From positions 186,001-250,000 of the forward strand of contig WWBZ02000015.1 in assembly GCA_011503125.2 (NCBI GenBank): 64,000 nt of DNA. The letters run 5' to 3'. The notes below the pieces were generated by a model that was given only the letters and a program-made list of their open reading frames with translations, was not told where the DNA came from and ran no database searches. Shown in pieces: positions 55,484 through 64,000 of the stretch (the first letter of the stretch is position 1; the number at the start of each line of letters is the position of its first letter). Both the position numbers and the translations under genes were made by a program. This DNA is from Botryosphaeria dothidea. Its lineage: Eukaryota > Ascomycota > Dothideomycetes > Botryosphaeriales > Botryosphaeriaceae.

Positions 55484-56661
55484 GGTACCTCCTTCAGACT
55501 ATCTTTCTGAAATTCCCCCTCGTCTCGCTATCCGCACGCCACAAATCCACATCCAGACTCAATAGCGACTCCTTCCCATCCTCATTCCCGCTAGTACCAG
55601 CACCTCCGCCGAAACTACTCTTTCTGGCATCGTCCGCCACGCCTGTCGCCGCGTCGAGCCTGACCCCGACTCCTCTCAGCGCCCCGTACCGTCAGGGAGG
55701 CTACGATATTTATCCCGCCAAAGCCGGTGGCACCTACGGCACCGTCTCGTACGGAATAAACACCTCTACCGGAGACTCTGTAGCAGTCAAACGCATCCGC
55801 CGGACGGCTAAAAACTTCGGCGTGATTGAGAACGAAATTGAAATTCTACAGCTGCTTCGCCACGTGAGTTTCCCAACATGTTTATGCTTGTCCCGGTTCC
55901 CTGGTATCTGTCCAGCCAAACATCTGCTACCTTGAAAATGTGCATTATCCCTCCGGAAAACGCTCTCCTACATCCTTCCAACCTGGAGAGTGCGATGAAA
56001 TTATCCTGTTCACACGGCCTGTTGCACAAACAACCTTGTTCAACTACATCGGAGCCCCGCTGGAAGCTGCCCACTTCAAACCCATCCTCCAGCAGAGTCT
56101 CTCCGCCCTTGCCCATCTGCACAGCCAGAACATCATGCGCAGAGATATTAAGCCCGGGAACATGACCATCACGATATACCAGTCGATCAAAGTCTGCATC
56201 ATAGACGTGGGTTCCGGCCTCATCGGCACCACCAGCATAGATCACATGGTCGGGACCATTCATACTTGGCTCCGGAGGTCATAGACCTCAAACAAGATCA
56301 GAGCGCCAAACCATACACGATGGCTGCAGACGTATGGAGTCTGGGCATCACTCTCATCGAAGTCTTCTTTGACGCTCGCTCGGGATGGGACCTAATTGAC
56401 CGGACAGCATACTCCGAACTTGTGAATCGGGTAAAGCTTCTCCACTAGCAAGCACCGGTCATAGAAGAGACGATGCTTGGGACCTTGCTTGACATGATCT
56501 CCTGGGATCCGGACAAGCGACCGACATCTGCCGAGGCGGAGCGCAGCATTGCCAAGCTGGAACTTACACGCGGCAATGATGAAGCCCCGACACCCCAAAA
56601 AACCACCTGCGCCAAGGTCGAGTCGACTAATTTCTCTCTTCGACTGGAAGAAACCTACTGA
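55484..56661 (+). pseudogene. Serine/threonine protein kinase relic
   Basis: A Ser/Pro-rich open frame leads into a kinase domain: Gly-loop (GGTYGTVSYG), Lys in VAVKRI, helix-C Glu in NEIEILQLL, then an intron at 55864-55915 (GTGAGT...TCCAG) placed in the typical LRH/PNI position. Next come NIMRRDIKPGN (HRD-like with Arg for His) and IIDVGSG (DFG replaced by DVG). A one-base deletion at about 56261-56266 breaks the frame before LAPEV. The next frame holds DVWSLGITLIEVF, then a TAG at 56446, and then DPDKRPTSAEA to a TGA at 56659. No ATG is seen; an in-frame TAG precedes 55484. One deletion, one nonsense change and missing key residues indicate a dead kinase gene. Confidence 0.75.
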
Positions 56662-57365
56662 ATAATCTCTGGATCTTCCGCAATGTATCAAGACGGCATT
56701 TACCGAGGCCTTCCACATTGGTGCCCGATGCTGAACTAATCTTCCTAGAAGCTCTGGCAAAGCGTAATTCTCCTCCGAGACGAGCTTAACGAAGAAATAT
56801 GGAATGAGAATGTTCTTTGCAGCCTAGCCAGATATTGCACCTGCCTACGCTTGCATGCGTATATGCAGAGCTCTGATTCTCATCACTAATCACATCGCAC
56901 GCTGTAAGAGTAAACTTACACTAGATGGATCGATTATAGCTGGCATAACTAGCCTGCGGTATTGAAGGAATAGATCTTTCGTCGGATAAAATACCGAAGC
57001 AAGTGGAGGACAGTGATCTCCAAGGAGGGCCTACTCCTTGTCTTTCCCCATTTTTCTTATTCTCCATCATTGACGTGGCACTAGCTCGGGAAGCAATCCC
57101 ACTATGGCCTAATCTCGTCCGGCCTCATGGTGTTATTGCGTCCAGCCATTCGTTTATGCAGTAGTAAAAAAAGCGGGCTGTCCCTCGTCCAAGCTAATGA
57201 TCATGTCGCAGCCTCTTTTTGCATCTGCTCTGGCAGAAAGGCAAAGCTCTTTGCCTTGAGCGGTTTCCCTTAACAACGATTGGTGGATTTCGCTCCGAGC
57301 CGACGTCTTGAACGTGTAGTCCTCTCATCAAAGCGGAATCCTTCCTGGCGGTTTTGCGGCGTTTC
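56662..57365. other. Intergenic, no supported gene
   Basis: AT-rich in the first 300 bases. Nothing recognised. Confidence 0.5.
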
Positions 57366-57824
57366 TTATCTGCGTGCCTCTAAAGCTTGACGTAGGGAAA
57401 GAATGAATATTGAGAGCCCAGATGATCCCCCCCTTTGGGAACTGTTGGAAATCACGTGTTTTGCATATTGCTTTTGCAACACCAGATAGCTTAGTCACTC
57501 ACTTACGTATATAAGGAGGGTGGGCCACCTATGCCCTTCCTCCTCATGCCAATCATCAATAGATCATCATTGTTCATCAACAATCAACAGGAACTCGAAT
57601 CCGGTGCACACCTTTTCCGTACATCGGTCCGGGCTACAAGGTCTTTTCCTCCAAGAACGGCCTCCCAAAAGGATGACTGGAACTTGGGCATATCTCTTGG
57701 CTTGAGGCGCTCCCCTCGGACGCTGTCCCAAACTTTCAGCCTCAAACGCTCGAGATTAGTGATGTACACTTTGGAGATGGCATACTCCTCCAGTAGTGCA
57801 TATAAGTAAGAGAGAGGGCAGAAA
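57366..57824 (-). pseudogene. ORF interrupted by the copia-family solo LTR
   Basis: The minus frame encodes a convincing segment (CPLSYLYALLEEYAISKVYI, VWDSVRGERLKP, FQSSFWEAVLGGKDLVART) down to 57590. The LTR then enters and the present frame stops just inside it, at 57584. Across the LTR, keeping one GGAAC, the host frame would run on to a TAA at 57366. Upstream the frame meets a TAA at about 57825 (CAA possible) shortly after an ATG. Family not recognised. The insertion point and phase show that a coding region was hit. Confidence 0.55.
57443..57589 (+). mobile_element. Solo LTR of the same copia family, 147 bp, duplication GGAAC
   Basis: It is nearly identical to the 5' LTR at 5170-5317 in opposite orientation: two substitutions in the middle plus two or three changes in the last ten bases. 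It starts TGTTGG and ends TCAACA. GGAAC flanks it at 57438-57442 and 57590-57594. No internal copia sequence remains, so recombination between its two LTRs removed the body. Confidence 0.95.
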
Positions 57825-58115
57825 TTATGTAGATCGTGGATTTATGCTGAACAAGTCATACACCTGCTCCGTGTACAGCCGTAACCATGATTTTATTTGA
57901 ATGAGTGAAGAAGAGAGTTAGTTAACGCACCATGCCAAATTTATCGCTTCCATTACAATACAGTCAAAATTAAGCAAGCCTATCTCCTCGGCCCGTAGTG
58001 TCACGGTCGTCTGCTACATCAGCATGTTAGAACTCAAATAGGTAAATTGACAAAGCAGACAAATTCACAGCCGAGAAACTCGTGGTGACTTCAGTATATG
58101 CCATCACGACAAGGC
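57825..58115. other. Intergenic, no supported gene
   Basis: Nothing recognised. Confidence 0.5.
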
Positions 58116-58129
58116 TCAGAGCACCTTGT

Positions 58130-58490
58130 TTCGGCCAAACGGCACCGGGAAACATGCATGGAACAGCACCAGTGACCACGCGTTGATCAGCACTAGCAAC
58201 AACGCGTCAAACAACATTGGGAAACGTGCATGAAGCACTACCAATAACAAAATGTTGATCAGCACCAGAAGCCACACGTCAACCGGCACTGGGAAACTTG
58301 CATGCCATGAATCACACACTCATGAGTGGCATCAAGAATCATGTATGATCCAGCACCAAGAACCGTGCATCAAGAAGAACCAGAGACCATCCATCCGTCG
58401 GATTGGGTTACGCCAGAGGAAGCCTGCAGCCACCTCAAGCCCGCCGATCGTCCGCCGGTGGTGAAGCTGCCATCTCTCTCCCCCCGCAAT
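58130..58490 (+). repeat. Decayed tandem repeat, possible repeat-protein relic
   Basis: A unit of about 65-73 bp recurs around GGGAAACxTGCATG at about 58148, 58209 and 58287, with GTTGATCAGCAC between. The plus strand gives repeated STxNNxxLISTxS-type peptides with a TGA. After a frame change it gives HPSDWVTPEEACSHLKPADR, which looks like a real C-terminus. A following (CAA)9 run lies at about 58507-58533. It lies just upstream of finger gene G and may be a lost relative, though no finger is visible. Confidence 0.45.
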
Positions 58491-58753
58491 AGCATTCTAT
58501 CTATACACAACAACAACAACAACAACAACAACAGAGAGTATATCCATGTATACGCGTGTATTTACATATCTGTCTTTGAGCATTTTATTCCTGTACTTCT
58601 ACCAGCCCAGTACGGGGCTTTGGAAGAGGCCTGAGACTTGTCTCAGCCAACTTCCGGCGTCATGGCGCCTCCTTCCTGCCAATAGTTGGAGGAGTTGAAG
58701 CCATCGGTTCGTTGCAGACTTCTTCCGTCCTGGCACTAACGTGGCTCTTCACG

Positions 58754-58760
58754 ATATATA
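58754..58760 (+). promoter_or_regulatory. TATA box of finger gene G
   Basis: ATATATAATC lies about 100 bases before the ATG at 58859, a plausible core-promoter distance for a fungal gene. The call rests on position and sequence. Confidence 0.45.
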
Positions 58761-58858
58761 ATCATTCGTTTCATCGCTACCATGAAGGAATCCCCCAGCC
58801 AGTATCTCCCCGTTGCTTTACCTTTTTCAGAAAATCTCTTCTCTTTAATCGGTGCACC

Positions 58859-60145
58859 ATGGCCCGCCATTCCAGCGTTCTGCACTGCACCGGCTACACC
58901 AACACCGGTGTAGTGTGCAACCATCCCATCACCCGTGGCGAATACTGCCACACCCATCGCCATCAGCAGGAACCCCACCGCGGTAGACCAAAGAAGAATC
59001 CGGTCATGGGAGCGCCGGAGAAGAACCATGCCTCTGCCCAGCCGTCCCTGGCCAACAACAGCTGGTTCCTCCAGAGGTCCACCGCCATGGACCAAGATCG
59101 AGCCTTCCCTCAGACACTCGCTCCAGAAAATGGTGCCCAAGCCGTTCCGAAGATACCGTTTCAAGCACAGGGCAGCCCGGCTTTCACTCAGACGCCCTCT
59201 CCGGTGAACAGTAATTTTGCCTTCGCTCAGAAACCCCTCTTCACGAGCGACTCTTTCGCCATCGACCAGAAACCTCTTCCCTTGGGCGACTCTTTTGCCT
59301 TTCCTCAGAAACCCCTCCTCACGAGCGACTCTTTCGCGAGCGACCATTTCGCCTTCTCTCAGAAACCCTCCTTCAGCACCGCTTTCACCTCCCCTCAGAA
59401 ACCCTTGCCGACGAGCGACCCTTTCGCCATCGATCAGAAACCCTTCTTCAACAACCCTTTCGTCTCCCCTCAGCCGCGTGCTCCAACCAACCACAACAAC
59501 CAGGCCTTCTCTCAGACCTCTTCCATCTTGCACCGCGAGTCCTATCGCCCGGCTGGCAACTACCCGGTGGTCGACCCCCCTCAGCCACTGTCGCCGCTGA
59601 CGTTCTCTGACACCGACCTCGGTCCGCAGGGTCTTCCGGATCTGCGTCTGCATCGCCGCACCGACCATCACCAGCAGCAGCGATTCTCTATGTCTCCGCC
59701 ATCGCCGCTGCGGGTGTCTCTGAGCGTGGAGAGCGCCGGCGGTGCTCAACAACAAGAACAGCAGCTGAAGCTGGACAATGACGACGACAGTGAAGAAGAT
59801 GGAGAGCTAGGCCAGTGCCCAGCTCTCGTCAGCGATAGCGAGGATGAGGAGAAGGAGAAGGACGAGGAGGACGAGGAGCAGGAGGACGAGGGCGAAGAGG
59901 AAGAGGAAGAACAGAGAGACGACAACAATAAAGCTGACGACGCTCTTGAAATACTTCGATGGATCCAGGATGAGCTCCGGAGGTCTGTGCTGCCGGCGGT
60001 GATGTCGTGGGGGACGGGGGAGCGGGGCACTCGGGTCCAGGCCCGATACTGGAAATCGGCCAGCGAGATGCTGAAGTTGGAGAAGATGGTGATGCAGATG
60101 AAGGGGAAGAGGGAGCCGGTCGGAGTGACGGGCGTGCAGGGTTGA
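58859..60145 (+). CDS. Cys3His finger/repeat protein G (428 aa)
   Basis: The ATG at 58859 is preferred over the longer open frame because it directly precedes the finger and follows a C/T-rich leader and TATA box. The finger is C-x9-C-x9-C-x2-H (HCTGYTNTGVVCNH, GEYCHTHRHQ). Basic sequence (HRGRPKKN) follows. Then come about eight degenerate repeats of the type SFAIDQKPLPxSD / FAFxQKPL (about residues 105-225), a Pro/Ser region, a long acidic tract (about residues 330-365, mostly Glu and Asp), and a helical C-terminus (ALEILRWIQDELRRSVLP, SASEMLKLEKMVMQMKGK). The ORF is intact over 428 codons. Acidic and basic patches with a metal-binding finger suggest a nuclear protein, but no function is known. 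It is the best-preserved family member here. Confidence 0.75.
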   Translation: MARHSSVLHCTGYTNTGVVCNHPITRGEYCHTHRHQQEPHRGRPKKNPVMGAPEKNHASAQPSLANNSWFLQRSTAMDQDRAFPQTLAPENGAQAVPKIPFQAQGSPAFTQTPSPVNSNFAFAQKPLFTSDSFAIDQKPLPLGDSFAFPQKPLLTSDSFASDHFAFSQKPSFSTAFTSPQKPLPTSDPFAIDQKPFFNNPFVSPQPRAPTNHNNQAFSQTSSILHRESYRPAGNYPVVDPPQPLSPLTFSDTDLGPQGLPDLRLHRRTDHHQQQRFSMSPPSPLRVSLSVESAGGAQQQEQQLKLDNDDDSEEDGELGQCPALVSDSEDEEKEKDEEDEEQEDEGEEEEEEQRDDNNKADDALEILRWIQDELRRSVLPAVMSWGTGERGTRVQARYWKSASEMLKLEKMVMQMKGKREPVGVTGVQG

Positions 60146-60291
60146 AGCAGGAAAGGCGGTTTGGTGGGTGGACTTTGTGTTGTCTTCCTCTCTCTTTTAT
60201 TCTTCATCCAATTCGTCCAGATTGATCATCAACTTGGTTTTTTCTCGTCTCATCTTTCTCACCCACCTTTGAATGACGCTACAGAAAAGCA
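60146..60291. other. 3' flank of finger gene G
   Basis: Nothing beyond T-rich sequence (TTTTTTCTCG at about 60239) that could serve in 3' processing. Confidence 0.35.
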
Positions 60292-60543
60292 TCAGAGATT
60301 GAGAATATGGATGCCAGTTTGAGAAGTCACAAGTGGCGCAGTGAGTGGAGCGGGAGGCGTCGCCAGACAGCTCCTCACGCGAGCGGCAGCGGACTCATAC
60401 ACGTAGTGCAGGGCGGCGAGGTGTTCCTCGGCGGGTGCCATGGTTGCCGCCGCCAGGCGCTGGCCCGCGAGCAGCGACATGCGATCCTTAAGCTCTTCGT
60501 CCTAAACCTTCGCGCCGCGCCGCGCACATCGCCGCCCAACCAT
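60292..60543 (-). pseudogene. Helical ORF with an in-frame TAG
   Basis: From the ATG at 60480 the minus frame encodes MSLLAGQRLAAATMAPAEEH and LAALHYVYESAAARVRS, ending at 60292. The same frame continues upstream past a TAG at 60502-60504 (GAKV-stop-DEELKDR) to an ATG at 60543. CAG-to-TAG would explain it. A short helical protein or the tail of a longer one; family unknown. The GGC repeats upstream make other frames artificially long. Confidence 0.4.
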
Positions 60544-62205
60544 GACCAGAGACTGCCGTCGCCGCCGCCGCCGCCGCCGCTGCGGCTGTCTTCAACTCGT
60601 CACAGCCATTGTTGGTGCATGTTCGTCTACAAGCCGTCTCATGGCCTGTAGAGTTACTGACGGCCTTTGCAGCCCAACTACGCCCACGCGTACACAGGCC
60701 TCTCGTGGCCGCCGTCCTCTCCGTCCTTGTCTTCCTCGTTCTTGTCTCCCGCCATCTCATATCCGCAAATTCCTCGCGTCCCGCTCCGGCCTCATTCGCA
60801 ACTACCAACAATTCTCCTCTCCCTGCTCGCCAACGCAGGGTCGACTTCCTCTGCCCACCGTGCCACCGTTTCCTTTCGCGCTCCTGGAGCGACCGCCGCC
60901 ACTGCCAGCGCCGCCCACTCCATGATGCCATGCCCCGAACACATACCCATCGTTCCACACCAAAGCCTCGGAGTAGCGGAGGGCGAAACGTGGAGCGTGA
61001 ACAGCCGAGGATGGACAGCGAGGCGTGCAGTTGAAATGGAACACAAGATTGGGCGGTGGCTGTCTTAGCGTTGGATCGGCGGCATGGTCCATGACAGACT
61101 GCGCGCCGACGGTAGCTTTCTCGGGCAGGTGGATGGACGGCGGGCTTGATGACAGGCAGACGGTGCTTGGACGGTAGCTCTCTCTGGATCCGATCGATGG
61201 CGTGCCTCTGCGGCGTACAGGTGCGCCGTTTCACGCGTGTAGTGATCGATTCGGCTTTCTGCCTCGTCGCGCCCTCCTCTGGCTGCGCCGCATTGCGTCC
61301 GCCCACGCTCTCGCGGCCGGACTCGCACAGTTGCACTCAGAGGATGCCACCCGCAGACAGTGTGCATGTTGAGGATGACGTGCAGAGGCTGCGAGGTGGT
61401 GGGGTTGCGAGGCTGTGCCTGGATGCCTGGGCCTGGGGGCTGCGTGTGGGTTGTACCTACGCCCAAGCCTGGGGCCTTGTAGGTCCGGCTGATGAGGAAC
61501 GCAAAGTCCACTGCCCATCAAAAATGCGATACTTTGTAAAGAAAACCTCTATGGTGTCCGCTATAGTTCTAGCGACTTTTTACCTGGTAATCTCGTAATT
61601 GTGGGCGGATTGTAGGCCGTGTTTCTTGCCCACAGTTTGCGGGGCCTCATGTGGAAGGCCAGCGGGCAGCACAAGTGTCGCCCGTCGCAATAAAACACCT
61701 CCGTCGCACCACCAACCCTTGGCTACAACTACTAATCAGGCACGGCCGGCCACTTCTTTGCCCGGATGCCAGCTTTCTTCAAGCGAAGTAAATTTCCCGG
61801 TTAAACAGCGTGGGCGCGTCGCTGGAATCTACATCGCTTGACGCAATAACAAAAGAAGCCTTTGCTGTCTATCCGTCAAGGGCCTGCCAGGCCCAGGAAG
61901 CTAGTCATCTTCACGGGGCACACAAGGCCGCAGAAGTATCATACTTTGCTGAGTCATCATCGCGCATATTTTCGCGACAGGACTTGGCTCTACGACGACG
62001 ACGACGACGACGACGACGCGGCTGGCTGGTGTTGCGGCGACGGGAGGCCTACTTCCCCGTCGCCCGTCAGCCCACCGACCATTCAACAGCCCCATCGCAA
62101 AATGCTCCCTTACATTGACGCAGTCCACACCGCCGTCTCTCCTCTCTATGTTCGACGCACTGCCTTGGCCCGCGCCCCTGGCCACCACCCGCGAGCCGAA
62201 ACGCA
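60544..62205. other. GC-rich intergenic region, no supported gene
   Basis: Includes (CCG)n at about 60556-60580 and (GAC)n at about 61994-62018. Long ORFs on both strands here are driven by GC content and lack motifs. Confidence 0.45.
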
Positions 62206-62355
62206 ATGTCGCTGGCCGTCGGCCGTCTGGGAGACTCAGTCTTCGCCCCGCCCTTGCCCAGAGTAGCAACTGATGAGTCCGATTGGTACCGGTACATCCA
62301 ACTCGCAGCCCGCAACCGCCCGCGTAACGGCGTCAACCCCTTTTCTGAGCCCTGA
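62206..62355 (+). CDS. Small ORF of uncertain reality (49 aa)
   Basis: The ATG at 62206 opens SLAVGRLGDSVFAPPLPRVA and ESDWYRYIQLAARNRPRNGV, ending at 62355. It reads like a protein fragment, but no continuation or family was found. Confidence 0.25.
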   Translation: MSLAVGRLGDSVFAPPLPRVATDESDWYRYIQLAARNRPRNGVNPFSEP

Positions 62356-62795
62356 GGCGAAACAATAGCCTCTTCTAGTCCACCTGCTGCACGAGACAAC
62401 TCACATGCTTAGAGAACGGGCCTGCTGCTTAAGATTTGTGCGAAACATTACAGCTATTACCCGCCTGTCCGCTGGTGCAATTAACCTGCATGCATCCTTT
62501 CCGTTTTACGTCGCTACCAAGTCCGACTACCGAGTGCGGTCTCTGATTAAAAGCGGTAAAAGAAACAGTGCATACATTCCCTGTATGTGGTCTTCAGAAA
62601 TAACGTGGGCCATACTTGCTCTTATGGAGCAGCACAAAGTTGTGCATAGGGCAGAGCGTATTCCAAGGGCTTGAAAAATAAAAATATATCACTTTCGAGA
62701 CTTCGCGCATTTCCCTCTCTTTCCTTGCGCGCTTATTTCAGTTGCTACCTTCTACGCTTTGCGGATATCGACCCGCCTACTACTCATCTCCCGTA
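62356..62795. other. Intergenic upstream of the last gene
   Basis: A TATA-like AAATATATCAC at about 62684 lies some 110 bases before the next ATG. An ORF at 62405-62674 lacks motifs. Confidence 0.4.
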
Positions 62796-64000
62796 ATGCA
62801 CGGCAGGACGTCTTGGCCCCCTTCCATGCTCGACAAGACAAAAAGGTCCGACCAATCCGCCGAACGTCACCCCACGGAATGGCAAGGAGAAAACACTCGA
62901 TCGTCCTGATCAAGACTCGGAGTTGGTGACGTTAAGGCCCTACATGCCGCCTTAGATACTTACCACAGTTGCAGTCTTGACGAGGATGACTTTCCAATAG
63001 AAGCGGTGACACGGCCTCAGGCGGGAGCTCTCGAGCCTCGCAGAGAGGACACGAGTGGCTAAGGAGGAAGAAAAGAGGCATCAGGAAGAAAAGCAGCAGT
63101 TATCAATAACAATAGTGTTGTATAAGTGGGTTGTTTGTATAGGGAGTGAAGTTCATCGTAGATTGGCATGAGGAGGAGGAGGGTAGGTGACCCGGTCCCT
63201 CTTATATAGTAGCTATATAACAAATTTTCGGTTTTGACCCTTGGTTCGATCAGACCCTGTTCCTCCCAACAAATAGCTTTGCTGAAGAGAAAGCTATAAG
63301 ACGGGAACATGCTCATGACCAGGATCGAGAGGAGCAATAAGAAAAGAAGGGCACGTCTACAAACGAATATGGATCATGTGCGCCAAATAACTTCTCCAAT
63401 GCCTTCGACGCTTCCTGGCCAGGGAAAAGGGGGGCAGAGCGAGGACCAACACGGACGAGGTCGAGGATCATTTACGCCTTCCACCGACACCGACGGGATC
63501 CAACGTCATGAAGATTCAGGATCACCCACGCGTTCGGACCCCCTTTTGGGTAGCGAGCGCCTGACGAAAGGAGCAGAAGTATCACCCACGACCGGTCTCC
63601 GGCACCGAACGTACTATGCTGATGGAGAGCATTCCAACACATGCAACGCGGACAACAACCCTTCAGGCGGTCAAGTATCAAGACCCCTTCTGTCATCTTT
63701 GTCTCCAGCCCCTCGCGCGATCAACAGCGTGAAAAATGGTGAAGCGATCAACCCAAGATGGCATTTGGATGAAAACAACCTTCGTTGCGCTCTTGGGAGT
63801 TGGCTGGGTCATCCTGTCATCCAAACCTGCATCAACTACTTCGAACTAGCTCTTAAATGGGCGATAATTCAGGATATCAAGGACATTGTCGACACAGATC
63901 CGGAATCATGCGGTAATTACACGACACTTCTCTGCTTACTGGAAGGAAAGCCGAAGAATGTGTTCAAAGACCTGAACAATGCCCTACTCGAACCTTCGCG
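62796..64000 (+). pseudogene. Gene split by a solo LTR and in-frame stops, continues past the window
   Basis: The ATG at 62796 opens a frame (MHGRTSWPPSMLDKTKRSD) with a TGA at 62907 and a TAA at 63060; between and after them the same frame reads LDTYHSCSLDEDDFPIEAVT and GRKAAVINNN up to the LTR at 63116. With the LTR and one AATAG removed the frame continues in phase (SFAEEKAIRREHAHDQ) to a TAA at 63338. CGA-to-TGA and CAA-to-TAA explain all three stops. From at least 63399 (ATG; open from 63300) another frame is open to the end of the window without a stop. It includes LRCALGSWLGHPVIQTCINY and ELALKWAIIQDIKDIVDT, a clear coding sequence. No family was recognised. A frameshift near 63340-63400 must join the two parts, or the second part is a separate gene. 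Confidence 0.55.
63116..63271 (-). mobile_element. Solo LTR, second copia-like family, 156 bp, duplication AATAG
   Basis: On the minus strand it starts TGTTGGGAGG and ends ATACAACA. AATAG flanks it at 63111-63115 and 63272-63276. Its centre shares a TATATAAG...CACCTACCCTCC and CCTCATGCCAATC core with the copia LTR at 5.2 kb, but the ends and the first 60 bases differ, so it is a related yet distinct family. It lies within a reading frame. Confidence 0.9.

Noticed and set aside
58736..59755. Minus-strand ORF of 339 codons
   Set aside because: Antisense to finger gene G; repeats in G keep this frame open.
60488..61336. Minus-strand ORF of 282 codons
   Set aside because: Arg/Ala-rich, with an Ala run from a (CCG)n repeat, no domain, and overlapping equally long plus frames.
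1..64000. tRNA or rRNA genes, CRISPR arrays and telomeric repeats
   Set aside because: No convincing tRNA B-box context, no rRNA-like sequence, no spaced direct-repeat array and no TTAGGG runs were found by eye; a tRNAscan-SE and Infernal run would settle the RNA genes.

Overview
The window looks like an accessory or repeat-rich stretch of a filamentous ascomycete (Pezizomycotina) chromosome. The evidence is short GT-AG introns of about 45-60 bp, a Ty1/copia element and several solo LTRs, a fungal Zn2Cys6 regulator, chromodomain and JmjC proteins, a secreted FAD oxidase, and nonsense mutations of the CpA-to-TpA type that RIP (repeat-induced point mutation) produces. Gene density is low and many loci are visibly broken. 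The species cannot be named from the sequence.

Layout: 1-5317 holds a minus-strand Ty1/copia retrotransposon. Its left LTR runs off the window, and its gag-pol is one uninterrupted frame carrying 14 internal stops. It sits inside, and truncates, a JmjC (KDM4-like) demethylase gene (5318-7260). From 8.5 to 11.4 kb is a divergent pair of genes carrying a short Cys3His finger, one of them a decayed repeat protein. From 11.7 to 14.6 kb is a multi-exon gene of unknown function. Two related chromodomain genes lie at 15.2 and 18.5-19.3 kb. From 21.6 to 26.9 kb are an acidic repeat membrane protein and three tandem finger genes rich in microsatellites. From 27.9 to 32.6 kb are decayed ORFs. At 32.9-34.05 kb is a Zn2Cys6 regulator fused to a hexapeptide acetyltransferase. 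At 36.9-38.4 kb is a dead FAD-linked oxidase gene. At 41.4-42.6 kb is a DUF7924-like gene. From 48.8 to 51.6 kb are an LTR-split ORF and a two-finger gene. From 54.5 to 57.8 kb are a kinase relic and another LTR-split ORF. At 58.9-60.1 kb is the largest finger protein. From 62.8 kb to the end is a gene split by a solo LTR that continues past the window.

Three themes connect the parts. First, at least seven fingers of the form C-x(9-10)-C-x(9-16)-C-x2-H occur in seven loci, each followed by a different low-complexity or tandem-repeat tail; this looks like a multigene family expanding and decaying locally. Second, stops within otherwise open frames are almost all explained by C-to-T change at CAA, CAG or CGA, both in the retrotransposon and in host genes, which suggests RIP or RIP leakage on duplicated sequence. 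Third, four solo LTRs, each with a perfect 5-bp target-site duplication, mark past insertions, three of them inside reading frames. Intergenic stretches are long and mostly featureless; they are listed so that absence of a call is explicit. Splice sites, starts and family names are read by eye and carry the stated uncertainty.
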